From: an uncultured Methylomonas sp.
GTDB taxonomy: Bacteria; Pseudomonadota; Gammaproteobacteria; Methylococcales; Methylomonadaceae
Assembly: GCA_936941155.1 (NCBI GenBank)
Contig: CAKZJE010000020.1
Span: forward strand, 29,806 to 93,805
DNA: 64,000 nt
Direction: 5' to 3'
The translations under genes were made by a program, and so were the position numbers. Of this stretch, positions 16,801 to 25,440 are shown one piece after another; the stretch's first letter is position 1, and each line of letters opens with the position of its first letter. The notes beneath the pieces are model-generated. The model was not told the DNA's origin. It saw nothing but the letters and a program-made list of their open reading frames with translations, and searched no databases.

Positions 16801-17301
16801 ATGCTCAACCAGCGTTTAACTGAGAAACAACGGCATTTTAATGCTGCCATGTATTCTTTTGGTTCTTTTCCAGCTCTTGCTATCAAACAGTTTTTGAATA
16901 TTTTTTTCCCAAAACCACCAGAAGACGATGGCGATTTAACCTATCTTAGTGAATGGGAACGTGAAAAAGTGATTAACTTTGGCTTAACTGTCGATAATTC
17001 CAGTCAAAATCATCATAAAAATCCAGATATTCATTTCAGTCGTTGGGATGTAGAAAAAGCAAAGTATTTTGACTTAGTGAAAAGTTCCCCTCAAAAAAAT
17101 ACTTATCGACACCAAGATACTATGGAACAGCAATTTTCTGTAGATCGCTTTCCACAAACGCCTTACACAAACATCGTCTCGCAACCTCCAAAACATGAAT
17201 TCAAGCCTGTCGCCAGCAAACCTGTTATTAACAAACCCGTTGCTCCAAAAAAAGCTGAACGCGAAATTGATGATTTTTTTAAAATCTTAGGCTACGAATG
17301 A
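16801..17301 (+). CDS. Hypothetical protein
   Basis: A 166-residue soluble protein with no signal peptide or membrane helix. The ATG at 16801 has AGAGGA 8 bases upstream; an overlapping ATG at 16797 is out of frame. The N-terminus has RLTEKQRHFNAAM and an SEWEREKV helix, the middle is polar, and a Pro/Lys-rich linker (KPVASKPVINKPVAPKK) leads to a short C-terminal helix IDDFFKILGYE. The linker plus terminal motif looks like a tethered interaction peptide. I do not recognise the family. A strong terminator follows. Confidence 0.65.
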   Translation: MLNQRLTEKQRHFNAAMYSFGSFPALAIKQFLNIFFPKPPEDDGDLTYLSEWEREKVINFGLTVDNSSQNHHKNPDIHFSRWDVEKAKYFDLVKSSPQKNTYRHQDTMEQQFSVDRFPQTPYTNIVSQPPKHEFKPVASKPVINKPVAPKKAEREIDDFFKILGYE

Positions 17302-17330
17302 TTGCCAGCTAATCATCTGCCAAAGAAAAA

Positions 17331-17356
17331 AAAGGGAGCATCAGCTCCCTTTTTTA
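17331..17356 (+). terminator. Rho-independent terminator
   Basis: Stem GGGAGC / GCTCCC with loop ATCA, flanked by A and T runs. It ends the transcript of the hypothetical gene that stops at 17301. Confidence 0.88.
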
Positions 17357-17360
17357 TTTC

Positions 17361-17605
17361 TAAACCGCATCCATTCAGAAACACATATAGCTAACGCACT
17401 TTAAATTGATTATAAAACCGTTCGCCCTGAGCTTGTCGAAGGGCTGATTGTGGTTCGACAAGCCCACCACGAACGTTATCATTTTATTGTACGTTAGCTA
17501 TAGTTTTTTAAAATGGTTAGATGCTATGTAAACGTGTAGAGACGCAAAATATTGCGTCTCTACGGTTAAACAAAAAACTACGTTTCTCAAATTAGATGAG
17601 GTTTA
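17361..17605. repeat. MITE-A, copy interrupted by MITE-B
   Basis: Outer parts 17361-17387 and 17501-17605 together match the intact copy at 4917-5046 almost base for base, including the termini TAAACCGCATCC and GATGAGGTTTA. The copy is split after CACATA by the 113-bp MITE-B. Confidence 0.88.
17388..17500. repeat. MITE-B nested in MITE-A
   Basis: A 113-bp element with termini TAGCTAACGCAC and GTACGTTAGCTA, flanked by TA on each side, as expected for IS630/Tc1-mariner type insertion. The inside holds the palindrome GTTCGCCCTGAGCTTGTCG ... CACCACGAAC. A copy with two visible differences lies at 27369-27481. Confidence 0.85.
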
Positions 17606-17631
17606 TGTTACAAATGAGATTCTGTCGTTTT

Positions 17632-17874
17632 CTATAAAAACAGAAACGCGAATAGAAAAATAAAGCTAATCGCCATAAGTACATAGCGCATCGCATAAGG
17701 CAAGTCGCGCACCACAGGAATCATGTCAAACAACCCCAGTCCCATGCCGCCGTAGGCCTCTTTGTATGTTTTACGCGGATTTAAAGGTTCTCCGCATTCA
17801 AGACATTGATTTGCTTGCCGTGAAACTTCCTGTTTGCACTTAGGGCACGTTTGTAATTCTGATGTATCAGTCAT
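17632..17874 (-). CDS. Small zinc-ribbon membrane protein
   Basis: An 80-residue protein. The N-terminal zinc ribbon has two CxxC knuckles (CPKC and CLEC), then a linker with a Gly-rich turn and a single C-terminal transmembrane helix (about 62-79). Such tail-anchored zinc-ribbon proteins are widespread and mostly uncharacterised. It is monocistronic; the ATG at 17874 is followed upstream by a polypurine GGAAGG. Confidence 0.7.
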   Translation of the reverse strand: MTDTSELQTCPKCKQEVSRQANQCLECGEPLNPRKTYKEAYGGMGLGLFDMIPVVRDLPYAMRYVLMAISFIFLFAFLFL

Positions 17875-18205
17875 GTTTTTTTCCTTCCTATTTTTAAGTT
17901 CATTCGACTTAACCCATACTGCTTAAGTTACTTTTCAGATAACTCATTGAAATATTATCATTTTTTTACCTGATTTTTTTGCAACAAATATAACAATCAT
18001 TTCCAATTAAGCTGAAAAAACAGCACTTAAAATTTATCTTGGGAAAAAATGATTGCTAATTCAGGATAGTACGCCAATTCAGATTTTAAACAAGTTAGGC
18101 GACTGACAATTTAACGATAGTGATGCGATATGCGCATTTGAGGGAAGTGCTTTTGGCACAATCTGAAAGTCTAATCTTGTTAAATGGCTTAACGTATTGA
18201 CTTAA
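17875..18205. other. Intergenic region before tRNA-Arg
   Basis: About 330 AT-rich bases between the zinc-ribbon gene and tRNA-Arg. I see no gene, repeat or clear regulatory site. Confidence 0.5.
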
Positions 18206-18282
18206 TGGCGCGCCCGAGACGATTCGAACGTCCGACCACTGCCTTCGGAGGGCAGTACTCTATCCAACTGAGCTACGGGCGC
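18206..18282 (-). tRNA. tRNA-Arg (CCG anticodon)
   Basis: A complete 77-base cloverleaf with encoded CCA. The acceptor stem is GCGCCCG / CGGGCGC, the D arm GCTCAGTTGGATAGAGT, the anticodon loop CTCCGAA (anticodon CCG at 18246-18248) and the T loop TTCGAAT. It reads the rare Arg codon CGG. It lies just downstream of rep, on the same strand. Confidence 0.97.
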
Positions 18283-18335
18283 GTAAGGTAAGCTGGGCAT
18301 TTTAACTGATTACGGCAAAAGTTACGACAACATTG

Positions 18336-20375
18336 TTAGGAAATCTTTTGTTTATTTTCTCTCTCACGTTCACGTTGTGCTTTTTGAGCAGCAAAAAACT
18401 CTTGTCCTTTTTTTCTTGAAACTTCAGGGTCTAAAGGTTTTTTAGCAGCCCATTCTAATTCTTCTTCTGGCAGCTCGTTTAAAAACCGACTTGGTTCAGT
18501 CTCAGAAATATCGCCATACCGTTTGCGATGTGTGCAATAACTAAACGTGCAACTGCGCTGCGCTCGTGTAATGCCCACATAAGCCAACCGCCGCTCTTCT
18601 TCAATATTATCGCTTTCAATGCTGTTTTGATGCGGCAATAAATTTTCTTCCATACCAATCAAAAACACATGCGGAAATTCCAACCCTTTTGCGGCATGTA
18701 ACGTCATTAAACTCACCTGATCGCCCGCTTCCGCTTCTTCATTGCGTTCCAAAATATCCATCAGCATTACTTTTGAAACCACTTCTGAAAGCGGCGCGTC
18801 CGGCTCACCGCCTTCGTTTTTGCCAATGCGTTTTAACCACTCCACCAAATCCGTGACGTTTTTCAATTGCCGTTTTGCCGCATCGGGAGTTTTCGCATTT
18901 TCTTTCAACCATTGTTCATAACCGATTTGCGCAATCGCATGATCAATCACCGCAAAACTATCACCGCGCTCGATTTTATCCGCTGTATCCACCGTCCATT
19001 CACAAAACCGCTTTAATCGTTGCACGGCTTTTTCGGGCAATTTTTGCGTCAAGCCCATTTCAAAACAGGCTGAAAACAAACTGATATGCCGTTCATTCGC
19101 ATACGCGCCCAGTGTTTCCAAAGTTGTAGGGCCAATTTCACGACGCGGGGTATTCACCACGCGCAAAAATGCCGCGTCATCATCATTATTCACAAACAAA
19201 CGCAAATAACCGAGTACGTCCTTGATTTCGCTATAAGAAAAAAACGAAGTGCTGCCACTGATAAAATACGGAATATTGTTTTCCCGCAAACAACTTTCAA
19301 ACAAGCGCGATTGATGATTGCCGCGATACAAAATCGCATAATCGCTGTAACGATTGCCGTGTTTAAATTTGTGGTGAATTAATTCTGAAACAATCTGTTG
19401 CGCCTCGGTCAATTCGTCTTTGTGCATTAACACCCGCAACGGGTCGCCGTAACCTAAACTGCTCCATAATTTTTTTTCATACACATGCGGATTATTGGCG
19501 ATTAAGTGATTAGCAACTTTTAAAATTCGCCCCATCGAGCGATAATTTTGTTCTAGTTTAATCACTTGCAAACGCGGGTAATCGCGTTGCAATTGCGATA
19601 AATTTTCTGCACTCGCGCCGCGCCACGCATAAATGGACTGGTCATCATCACCGACCACCGTAAATTTGCCTAAACTGCCGACTAACAGCCGCAATAAGTG
19701 ATATTGCGTGACGTTGGTATCTTGATATTCATCCACCAATAAATAACGAATCCGATTTTGCCATTTTTGCAAAGTTTCTGGCGATTGTTGAAACACTTGC
19801 ACGGGTAGCAGAATTAAATCATCAAAATCCGCCGCGTTATAGGCTTTTAACTGGCGATTGTAATAGCCATATAACACTGCCGCGCTGTATTGTTCTTTGG
19901 TCGCGCTGCTCAGGGCTTGTTCCGACGTGACAAAGGCATTTTTCCATTGTCCAATTTGCGTGTTATAAAAATCCACTTCATCAATATCGTAATCGTTTAC
20001 GCTGTGCGAAATTAAACTTTTCAGCAAATTTCGTTTGTCTGATTCATCAAATAAAGTGATGCCGGCTTTGTAGCCTAAAATTTTGTGTTCTTTGCGTAAA
20101 ATTTCCAGCCCTAAAGAATGAAAAGTGGAAACACGCAGCCCGCGACTTTCTTGCCCGTCTAATAGTTTTTCGACTCGCGATTTCATTTCACGCGCGGCTT
20201 TATTGGTGAACGTCAGCGCGGCAATATTACGCGCTGCCACGCCGTGTTTAACTAAATAAGCAATTTTTTCGGTAATCACCCGCGTTTTGCCACTGCCCGC
20301 TCCGGCAAGGACTAATAATGGCACATCGGTGGTTTTAACGGCGGCGAGTTGTTCTGGGTTTAACTTTGATGACAT
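18336..20375 (-). CDS. rep: ATP-dependent DNA helicase Rep
   Basis: A 679-residue superfamily 1A 3'-5' helicase that clears replication forks of bound proteins. The motifs in order are LNPEQLAAV (Q motif), AGAGSGKT (Walker A, about 22-29), TFTNKAAREMKSRV (Ia), LLVDEYQDTN (Walker B), VVGDDDQSIYAWRGA (III), LEQNYRS (IV), LMTLHAAKGLEFPHVF (V) and RRLAYVGITRAQ (VI). Length matches E. coli Rep (673) rather than UvrD (720), and it lacks the longer UvrD tail. It is followed by tRNA-Arg. UvrD is the main alternative. Confidence 0.95.
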   Translation of the reverse strand: MSSKLNPEQLAAVKTTDVPLLVLAGAGSGKTRVITEKIAYLVKHGVAARNIAALTFTNKAAREMKSRVEKLLDGQESRGLRVSTFHSLGLEILRKEHKILGYKAGITLFDESDKRNLLKSLISHSVNDYDIDEVDFYNTQIGQWKNAFVTSEQALSSATKEQYSAAVLYGYYNRQLKAYNAADFDDLILLPVQVFQQSPETLQKWQNRIRYLLVDEYQDTNVTQYHLLRLLVGSLGKFTVVGDDDQSIYAWRGASAENLSQLQRDYPRLQVIKLEQNYRSMGRILKVANHLIANNPHVYEKKLWSSLGYGDPLRVLMHKDELTEAQQIVSELIHHKFKHGNRYSDYAILYRGNHQSRLFESCLRENNIPYFISGSTSFFSYSEIKDVLGYLRLFVNNDDDAAFLRVVNTPRREIGPTTLETLGAYANERHISLFSACFEMGLTQKLPEKAVQRLKRFCEWTVDTADKIERGDSFAVIDHAIAQIGYEQWLKENAKTPDAAKRQLKNVTDLVEWLKRIGKNEGGEPDAPLSEVVSKVMLMDILERNEEAEAGDQVSLMTLHAAKGLEFPHVFLIGMEENLLPHQNSIESDNIEEERRLAYVGITRAQRSCTFSYCTHRKRYGDISETEPSRFLNELPEEELEWAAKKPLDPEVSRKKGQEFFAAQKAQRERERENKQKIS

Positions 20376-20388
20376 GACAGTCTTTACT

Positions 20389-20466
20389 GTAGGGCGGGCA
20401 CGTTGTTATGCCCTCTAACAAATCTAACAGATGAAAAAGGTGGGCAAAAAAGCGTGCCCACCCTAC
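20389..20466. repeat. Inverted repeat between rep and dacB
   Basis: The ends GTAGGGCGGGCACG and CGTGCCCACCCTAC pair over 78 bp, with inner TGCCC / GGGCA pairs. It is a common GTAGGG-type dispersed repeat and could act as a terminator for the dacB-like operon. Confidence 0.75.
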
Positions 20467-20475
20467 GATGATTGA

Positions 20476-21684
20476 TTAGGATCTTAAACTAAGCAATTCT
20501 TCGGCTAATTCTTTTCTAAAATTGCCTTGCACAGGTTGATTAATAAACAACGCGAAGGGCACCCAATGTTGCGCTTTACGCAAATACCCTGCGTAACTAC
20601 TTACGCCCGTTAAAGTACCGGTTTTCGCTAAAATATTGCCACCTTGTGAGTTCAATAAATCTTTATAAGGTGCAAATTCTTGTAAAACTTGCAAAAGCTG
20701 ATGCGCAGATAATTGATTTTTATACGATAGTCCTGAGCCTTCGTAAAAAATCCGTTGATTCCATCCAAACAACAGCCTGATTTTTTCCGCTGCCGCTTGT
20801 TGCGATTTACTAATCGTAGCCGGTGCGCCATAGCGTTCCGCGCCCATCATTAAAAACAATTGGTTCGCGGTGAAATTATTGGAATGCTCCAACATTTCTG
20901 CAACTACTTGGCTTAAGGTATGGCTATTTTGATGACGATAAAAAGGAGTTTTTAATGTGTGCAGATGTCCTGTGGCAATTAATTTCGATGTTTTAACGCC
21001 TTGCTGCTGCAATTTTGCTCTTAAAACCTCCGCAAAATAACGCCCGCTGTCCTGTTGTCTGCCTAAACTGATTTGATAATGCCCAGTGGGGAATCGTTTG
21101 CCGTGTATCTGCATCAACGGCGTTAGAGGCGTGTGCGCTTCTCCACTGTAAGTTGCTGATTTATTTCTAATAATTGACAGCGTATTAAAGTTCACTGCTA
21201 ACGCGCCGACTGGAGCGTCGTAAGTATTGATAGTGTTTGAATTTCCATCTATTTTAATATTGGAAGCAAAATAATGATCGTCCACCACCACGCCTGCAAC
21301 ATAACACAAACCTCGGTCTCGCAGATTTCGGGCAATGTAGCCCATTTCTTCTGAAGAAATAAAAGGATCACCTAAGCCTTTGACCCACAAAATATTTTTT
21401 TCATCCACATAAAAATCAGTCTCAAAACGATGATCCGGTGACCAGGTTTTAAACGCTAATAACGCAGTAAAAACTTTCAACGTAGATGCAGGCACCATCG
21501 GTTTATCTTCACGCACACTGTGCAATGGGTCGCCTGCAATTGCCAAACTCGCATTCGGCATGTGTTCTAATATCGCAAAGGAATTATAAGCCGCCGCTGA
21601 AACCGAATAACAAACACAGCAACAGGCAAACACAATCCCAGCCAGTGTTTTTGAATTTTTTTTAGCTATTTTTAAGCTCATCAT
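20476..21684 (-). CDS. dacB: PBP4-type D-alanyl-D-alanine carboxypeptidase/endopeptidase
   Basis: A 402-residue peptidase S13 (penicillin-binding protein 4) that trims or cleaves peptidoglycan cross-links in the periplasm. The N-terminal signal ends near SVSAAA. The catalytic motifs are SxxK in PASTLKVF, SxN in EHSNNFTANQ and KTG in AKTGTLTG. E. coli DacB is 477 residues with a large insertion between motifs 1 and 2; the insertion here is shorter. The gene overlaps the end of the histidine-kinase fragment by 23 bp, so the two are translated from one message. Confidence 0.88.
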   Translation of the reverse strand: MMSLKIAKKNSKTLAGIVFACCCVCYSVSAAAYNSFAILEHMPNASLAIAGDPLHSVREDKPMVPASTLKVFTALLAFKTWSPDHRFETDFYVDEKNILWVKGLGDPFISSEEMGYIARNLRDRGLCYVAGVVVDDHYFASNIKIDGNSNTINTYDAPVGALAVNFNTLSIIRNKSATYSGEAHTPLTPLMQIHGKRFPTGHYQISLGRQQDSGRYFAEVLRAKLQQQGVKTSKLIATGHLHTLKTPFYRHQNSHTLSQVVAEMLEHSNNFTANQLFLMMGAERYGAPATISKSQQAAAEKIRLLFGWNQRIFYEGSGLSYKNQLSAHQLLQVLQEFAPYKDLLNSQGGNILAKTGTLTGVSSYAGYLRKAQHWVPFALFINQPVQGNFRKELAEELLSLRS

Positions 21685-22234
21685 AACTAGTATCTGGTTC
21701 TATGGATGATATGACACATTCATCTGGCAATAAAATGCTAACAGACGCGCCGTAAGGTGGTTGATTGCTGATTTTTATTGTACCACCTAAGTAGTGTACA
21801 AATTTTTCTGTCATCGCTAAGCCTAAATCGCTGCCAGTTTCAGCGGAAGTCTGTAAGGATGAAATACCGTTTTTTAATAGCTCATTGGAAAAACCTTTCC
21901 CATTATCAAGCACTTGAATTGATAATCCTAATTCAACTTTATCAACATAAATACAAATACGTCCGCCTGCTTTCTGTTCTAAAGCTTGTGCGGCGTTTAA
22001 AACTAAATTTAATACCGCCTGTCGCAAGGTGTTTTCAGGTAAATGCACGATAAAAGGTTGTGATGCTTGTACTTCTAAACGAATTGTTTTGGCAATTTGG
22101 CAACGAATTAAACTGATTAAATCACACATCAATAACACGACATCAAAATCGGTTGCCATTTCGGGCTTTTCCAAGTTTGGGTCTTGAATATCATTGAGCA
22201 AATGGGTCAAGCGTTTTAGTTCTAAACTAATCAT
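21662..22234 (-). CDS. Truncated histidine kinase (ATPase domain without His box)
   Basis: 190 residues that cover the second dimerisation helix (SLELKRLTHLL) and a full HATPase_c domain: N box NLVLNAAQAL, G1 DNGKGF, F/G2 SDLGLAM and a closing GASVSILLP. The H box with the phospho-accepting His, and any sensor domain, are missing. Reading upstream in the same frame gives ERLE before a stop codon, and a second frame stays open over 22240-22450, so an N-terminal part may have decayed. It could still work as a free ATPase domain or be a remnant. It is translationally coupled to the PBP4 gene. Confidence 0.7.
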   Translation of the reverse strand: MISLELKRLTHLLNDIQDPNLEKPEMATDFDVVLLMCDLISLIRCQIAKTIRLEVQASQPFIVHLPENTLRQAVLNLVLNAAQALEQKAGGRICIYVDKVELGLSIQVLDNGKGFSNELLKNGISSLQTSAETGSDLGLAMTEKFVHYLGGTIKISNQPPYGASVSILLPDECVISSIEPDTSYDELKNS

Positions 22235-22506
22235 CTCTAATCTTTCCTATTGTAATGGTACATCAATTCCGCTTGTGAGATTAAATGACTAAGACTAGGC
22301 TTAAAAGCGAAAGTTACAAGGTAAAGAGGCAGTTTTTTATCAATTGAAGGCTTTGCAGCATCTAGGGCGAGGGGATTTTCAGCAATAAAAGAAGATCTAT
22401 TGTTAGAGATTGGTTTAATGATTGCGGAAAGATTTATCCGATTTTTTTAAGGTCTAAAAGTTATCGAAGTGAATGCCAATTCCTTCAATATTCTTGAAAA
22501 TTTTTC

Positions 22507-22524
22507 AAGATGACCAGTCGTCTT
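22507..22524. repeat. 18-bp palindrome AAGATGACCAGTCGTCTT (copy 3)
   Basis: A member of the eight-copy family with one substitution (GATGACC), again flanked by AAAATTTTTC and AAAAAATTTCG. Confidence 0.8.
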
Positions 22525-22597
22525 AAAAAATTTCGCGATAACTTATTTGTGAAATTAGCGTGAGTACAGAATGAAGTTTAAATAGCAGGAGTTTTTT

Positions 22598-22632
22598 AAG
22601 ACCTGTCAGGTTTTAAAAACCTGACAGGTCTT
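22598..22632. terminator. Perfect inverted repeat after the DUF2892 gene, probable terminator
   Basis: Arms AAGACCTGTCAGGTTTT and AAAACCTGACAGGTCTT are perfect. It lies 14 bp after the stop of the sqr-DUF2892 operon on the minus strand. Confidence 0.6.
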
Positions 22633-22646
22633 GGCACAGAGAGATG

Positions 22647-22847
22647 TTAAAACGCGCAGCCGGATTGAACGCCAAATTTTTTCAAAATCAAAGCCAGCGG
22701 GCAAAACCCCGTAAAAGCCGATTGAAATAAATTTGCCCCGACAAACGTGGTAAACCATAACCAGTTTGGTGAGTGAAAATGGGCAAGTGCTAAACTGAGT
22801 AGAATGAAACTGCCTGCAACTGCAAACACAATGCGATCTATTGTCAT
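22647..22847 (-). CDS. DUF2892 small membrane protein
   Basis: A 66-residue inner-membrane protein with two helices (about 5-25 and 29-50). It starts MTIDRIVF and contains the family segment [16 protein letters not shown], with two Cys (CPL and SGC). DUF2892 domains often follow rhodanese or SQR genes and are thought to take part in sulfur trafficking. GGAGAT precedes the ATG. It lies 10 bp after sqr and is surely co-transcribed with it. Confidence 0.85.
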   Translation of the reverse strand: MTIDRIVFAVAGSFILLSLALAHFHSPNWLWFTTFVGANLFQSAFTGFCPLALILKKFGVQSGCAF

Positions 22848-22857
22848 GGCAAATCTC

Positions 22858-24132
22858 CTATTTCAACCGCACCACGCCGAGCATTTTCAAAATGGCTTTT
22901 TCATAAAAAGGCTCACTGATGCCTTTGCGAACTTTGCGAATAAAATATTTTTCAAACACGATTTTCGCAACATGCACCCAACGACCTGATGATGACCAAG
23001 TGACGTTGCGCGGTGGAATTTGTGGTTTTGCCAAAAATGCCACACCACTATCGCCAAAATCTGCCAAACATAACGCATTCCAAGTTGCGTTTTCACAAGG
23101 TTCTTTGCCTTCCAGTTCCAGCGCGATATTGTGTGCTGTTGCTGTCACCATTGACTCAATCATATAACCAGTTTTCGGTGCGCCAACCGGTAACGGCGTT
23201 TTTTCCACAGGTGGAATGGCAATACAAACCCCCACCGCATAAATATTTTTAAACGTTGGGTTGCGTTGATGTTGATCGACAATCACAAAGCCGCGTGGAT
23301 TCACCAAGCCGGCCACATCCACATGACGCACCGCATCCACCCCCGTGAAAGCTGGCAACATCATGGAATGTTTAAAAGGCAATTCATGTTTTTTCTTATC
23401 TTTACCGTCGTCATCCACTTCAGTCACAAACATCATGCCTGCTTCAACTTTGTCGACTTTCGCATTCGTAATCCATTTAACGCTTTTATCACGCAATGCA
23501 CTTTCTAACATCCCTTTTGTGTCGCCCACGCCGCCTAAACCTAAATGTCCGATATACGGCTCAGCGGTTACAAACGTCATCGGCACTTTGTCGCGTATTT
23601 TGCGATTGCGCAATTCTGTTTCCAAAATCATTAAATATTCATACGCAGGCCCATAACACGACGCGCCTTGCACCGCACCGACCACGATAGGGCCAGGGTT
23701 TTCCATGAATTTGTCCCAATCTTTTGCTGCAACTGCCGCATGGTCAACATGGCAAACGGATTCGGTGAAACCATCAGGCCCCAAACCTTCAATTTCATCA
23801 AAGGCTAAACGCGGCCCTGTTGCGACAATTAAAAAGTCATAATCAACGCTTGTGCCGTCAGCAAGATGCACTTTATTCGCAGGTGGATCAATTTTTTGTG
23901 CAGCTTTTTGAATAAATTCAATGCCTTTTTTTGCCATCACCGGCGCAAGTTCCACTTTCAAATCTTCAGGTTTACGCCAACCGACTGGAACCCAAGGATT
24001 TGATGGCACAAAGTGAAAAGTTGCTGAGTCAGAAATAACAGTGACTTGATGAGCTTTGCCCACGATTTCTTTCATTTCATAAGCCATAGGAACGCCGCCA
24101 ATTCCCGCGCCTAAAATTACGATTCTAGCCAT
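22858..24132 (-). CDS. sqr: Sulfide:quinone oxidoreductase-type flavoprotein
   Basis: A 424-residue FAD protein of the SQR/FCSD family that oxidises sulfide to persulfide or polysulfide and passes electrons to quinone at the membrane. It starts with the dinucleotide motif [16 protein letters not shown], has the ATG motif [11 protein letters not shown] and the second FAD motif [13 protein letters not shown]. Redox-active Cys candidates are in [11 protein letters not shown] and VGVC. The C-terminal helices ([17 protein letters not shown]) fit the amphipathic membrane anchor. GAGGAC precedes the ATG. It forms an operon with DUF2892 and works in series with the persulfide dioxygenase at 45.8 kb. 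NADH dehydrogenase-2 is a less likely alternative. Confidence 0.88.
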   Translation of the reverse strand: MARIVILGAGIGGVPMAYEMKEIVGKAHQVTVISDSATFHFVPSNPWVPVGWRKPEDLKVELAPVMAKKGIEFIQKAAQKIDPPANKVHLADGTSVDYDFLIVATGPRLAFDEIEGLGPDGFTESVCHVDHAAVAAKDWDKFMENPGPIVVGAVQGASCYGPAYEYLMILETELRNRKIRDKVPMTFVTAEPYIGHLGLGGVGDTKGMLESALRDKSVKWITNAKVDKVEAGMMFVTEVDDDGKDKKKHELPFKHSMMLPAFTGVDAVRHVDVAGLVNPRGFVIVDQHQRNPTFKNIYAVGVCIAIPPVEKTPLPVGAPKTGYMIESMVTATAHNIALELEGKEPCENATWNALCLADFGDSGVAFLAKPQIPPRNVTWSSSGRWVHVAKIVFEKYFIRKVRKGISEPFYEKAILKMLGVVRLK

Positions 24133-24176
24133 GTGTATGTCCTCATAAGATATTAAAAGAGTTAGTTTTTTTTATT

Positions 24177-24217
24177 CTAATTACTAAGTGTGAAGATAGA
24201 TGCACTTAGTATATTAG
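24177..24217. promoter_or_regulatory. Inverted repeat overlapping the sqr promoter (candidate operator)
   Basis: The arms CTAATTACTAAGTG and CACTTAGTATATTAG pair with a 12-base spacer and one bulge. It covers the -10 element and start region of the sqr promoter on the minus strand, the right place for a repressor. Confidence 0.6.
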
Positions 24218-24236
24218 CGTTTTCTAAAATAGACAA
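24208..24236 (-). promoter_or_regulatory. Sigma-70 promoter for the sqr operon
   Basis: On the minus strand -35 TTGTCT and -10 TATACT are separated by 17 bases. The leader to the sqr ATG at 24132 is about 70 bases. Confidence 0.6.
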
Positions 24237-24445
24237 TCATTAAATTTCCCAGACTTTTTAAAGGGTTAAAAATTTATTCCCGCAACGCAGAAACTTATTA
24301 TAGACTTAGGAAAATTTGCACTTTGTCAGGTTGATATTTAGAAATAAGGCATTATTTGTATAAACAACTGCTGTTTTATCTGTGTGATTTCCTAAGCAAC
24401 TACAAGCAAAAAAACTTAAATTACCCGCAACTACCAGGAGAATCT

Positions 24446-24652
24446 ATGAAGTTTACCCCGTGTCAAGATCAATGCACTTATGAAGGCACTCATTGCGAAG
24501 GCTGTGGACGCTCACATCAAGAAATTTCAGACAACAAACGCTTAGTGATGTCTGTGGTTGGTTTTATCAAAAACCACAACTACGAAAACGCCGATTTGTT
24601 TATGGAAGTGATGAGTAAAAGTGTTTTGAAAAAAGTTCCAAAAACGGCTTAA
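24446..24652 (+). CDS. DUF1289-like small cysteine-rich protein
   Basis: A 68-residue protein starting at the ATG at 24446, behind CAGGAG. Four Cys in the pattern CQDQC...C-E-G-C-G-R, followed by SHQEI, match the DUF1289 layout, a probable Fe-S or zinc site. It is divergent from sqr and upstream of the globin gene. Function unknown; it is probably redox or metal related. Confidence 0.7.
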   Translation: MKFTPCQDQCTYEGTHCEGCGRSHQEISDNKRLVMSVVGFIKNHNYENADLFMEVMSKSVLKKVPKTA

Positions 24653-24830
24653 TGCCAGAAGGAAAGTATCAACGAATGGATTTATGCTTTACCGCTCCAC
24701 TTTACACAAGCAATCAGCTGCCGATTTCAGGCAGAGTACGAACAGATAATAGGCTTTGATAAAAAACTGTTATCTGTTTTCGCTTAAATTGACAGCCTCA
24801 CAACAACAATAATGCAAACGAGGAAGTAAC

Positions 24831-25334
24831 ATGAGCAACATTAATCCCACTTTATTTCAACGCTTAGGCGGTGCAGCCGCTATCAGCACCATCGTCGATA
24901 AGTTTTATGAAAACATGCAAGATGATTATCGACTGAATCGTTTTTTTAATAGCACAGGACAAGAAGAACAAATTGCCGAGTTAAAAAAACTCATCATTGC
25001 TTTATTAGGCGGCACAACGCACTCTGAAGAAGAAATGACTGAAATTCTTAATTCGTTTTTTCTGACCGCATTTGCCCGAAAAACCTCGAAAAGCCTTGTT
25101 TCTGGTTCAGATTGGGACTTTTTTAGTTACATCATTGCGCAAAACCAACCTAGCACTAAATATGTGTGTGATAGCCATAGTCATCTGTTGAAATTTATGC
25201 CGGATGATGCCAATTATGATGCACTGATGGAAGAATTATCGTTGGCACTGAAACAATTAAACATAGAAGATTCCTTAGCCAGTGAAGTGTTGCAAGTGGC
25301 AGAATCTGGCAGAGATCTGGTTTTAGGCAAATAA
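24831..25334 (+). CDS. Truncated-globin family protein with unusual insertion
   Basis: A 167-residue heme protein of the group 1 truncated hemoglobin type. The N-terminal half is canonical (FQRLGGAAAISTIVDKFYENM, RFFNSTGQEEQ, LLGG). Between the GG turn and the F helix there are about 45 extra residues (EEEMTEILNSFFLTAF...DWDFFSYI). The proximal His is probably within DSHSHLLKFMP, followed by the expected NYDALMEELSLAL. The C-terminus is about 25 residues longer than usual. AGGAAG precedes the ATG. It probably binds O2 or NO. The closest family is bacterial globin, but the insert makes it divergent. Confidence 0.75.
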   Translation: MSNINPTLFQRLGGAAAISTIVDKFYENMQDDYRLNRFFNSTGQEEQIAELKKLIIALLGGTTHSEEEMTEILNSFFLTAFARKTSKSLVSGSDWDFFSYIIAQNQPSTKYVCDSHSHLLKFMPDDANYDALMEELSLALKQLNIEDSLASEVLQVAESGRDLVLGK

Positions 25335-25440
25335 CCCGCATTACCTTTTAACACACGCTATGTTTCGGAGTGCAGACATTTTTGTCGCGCTCCAGTTTTT
25401 ACAGCCTGTTTTCGCATTCATTCTGTTTAGGAGTTTTGTT

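Larger units (their letters stand above)
22235..22646. other. Region upstream of the truncated kinase; probable decayed coding DNA plus repeats
   Basis: The minus strand stays open for about 65 codons (ending QAELMYHYNRKD then stop) directly ahead of the kinase fragment, in a different frame. The rest carries an 18-bp palindrome (22507) and a large inverted repeat (22598). Confidence 0.45.

Noticed and set aside
23266..23690. Overlapping plus-strand frames inside sqr
   Set aside because: They are antisense shadows of a well-conserved flavoprotein and have no ribosome sites.
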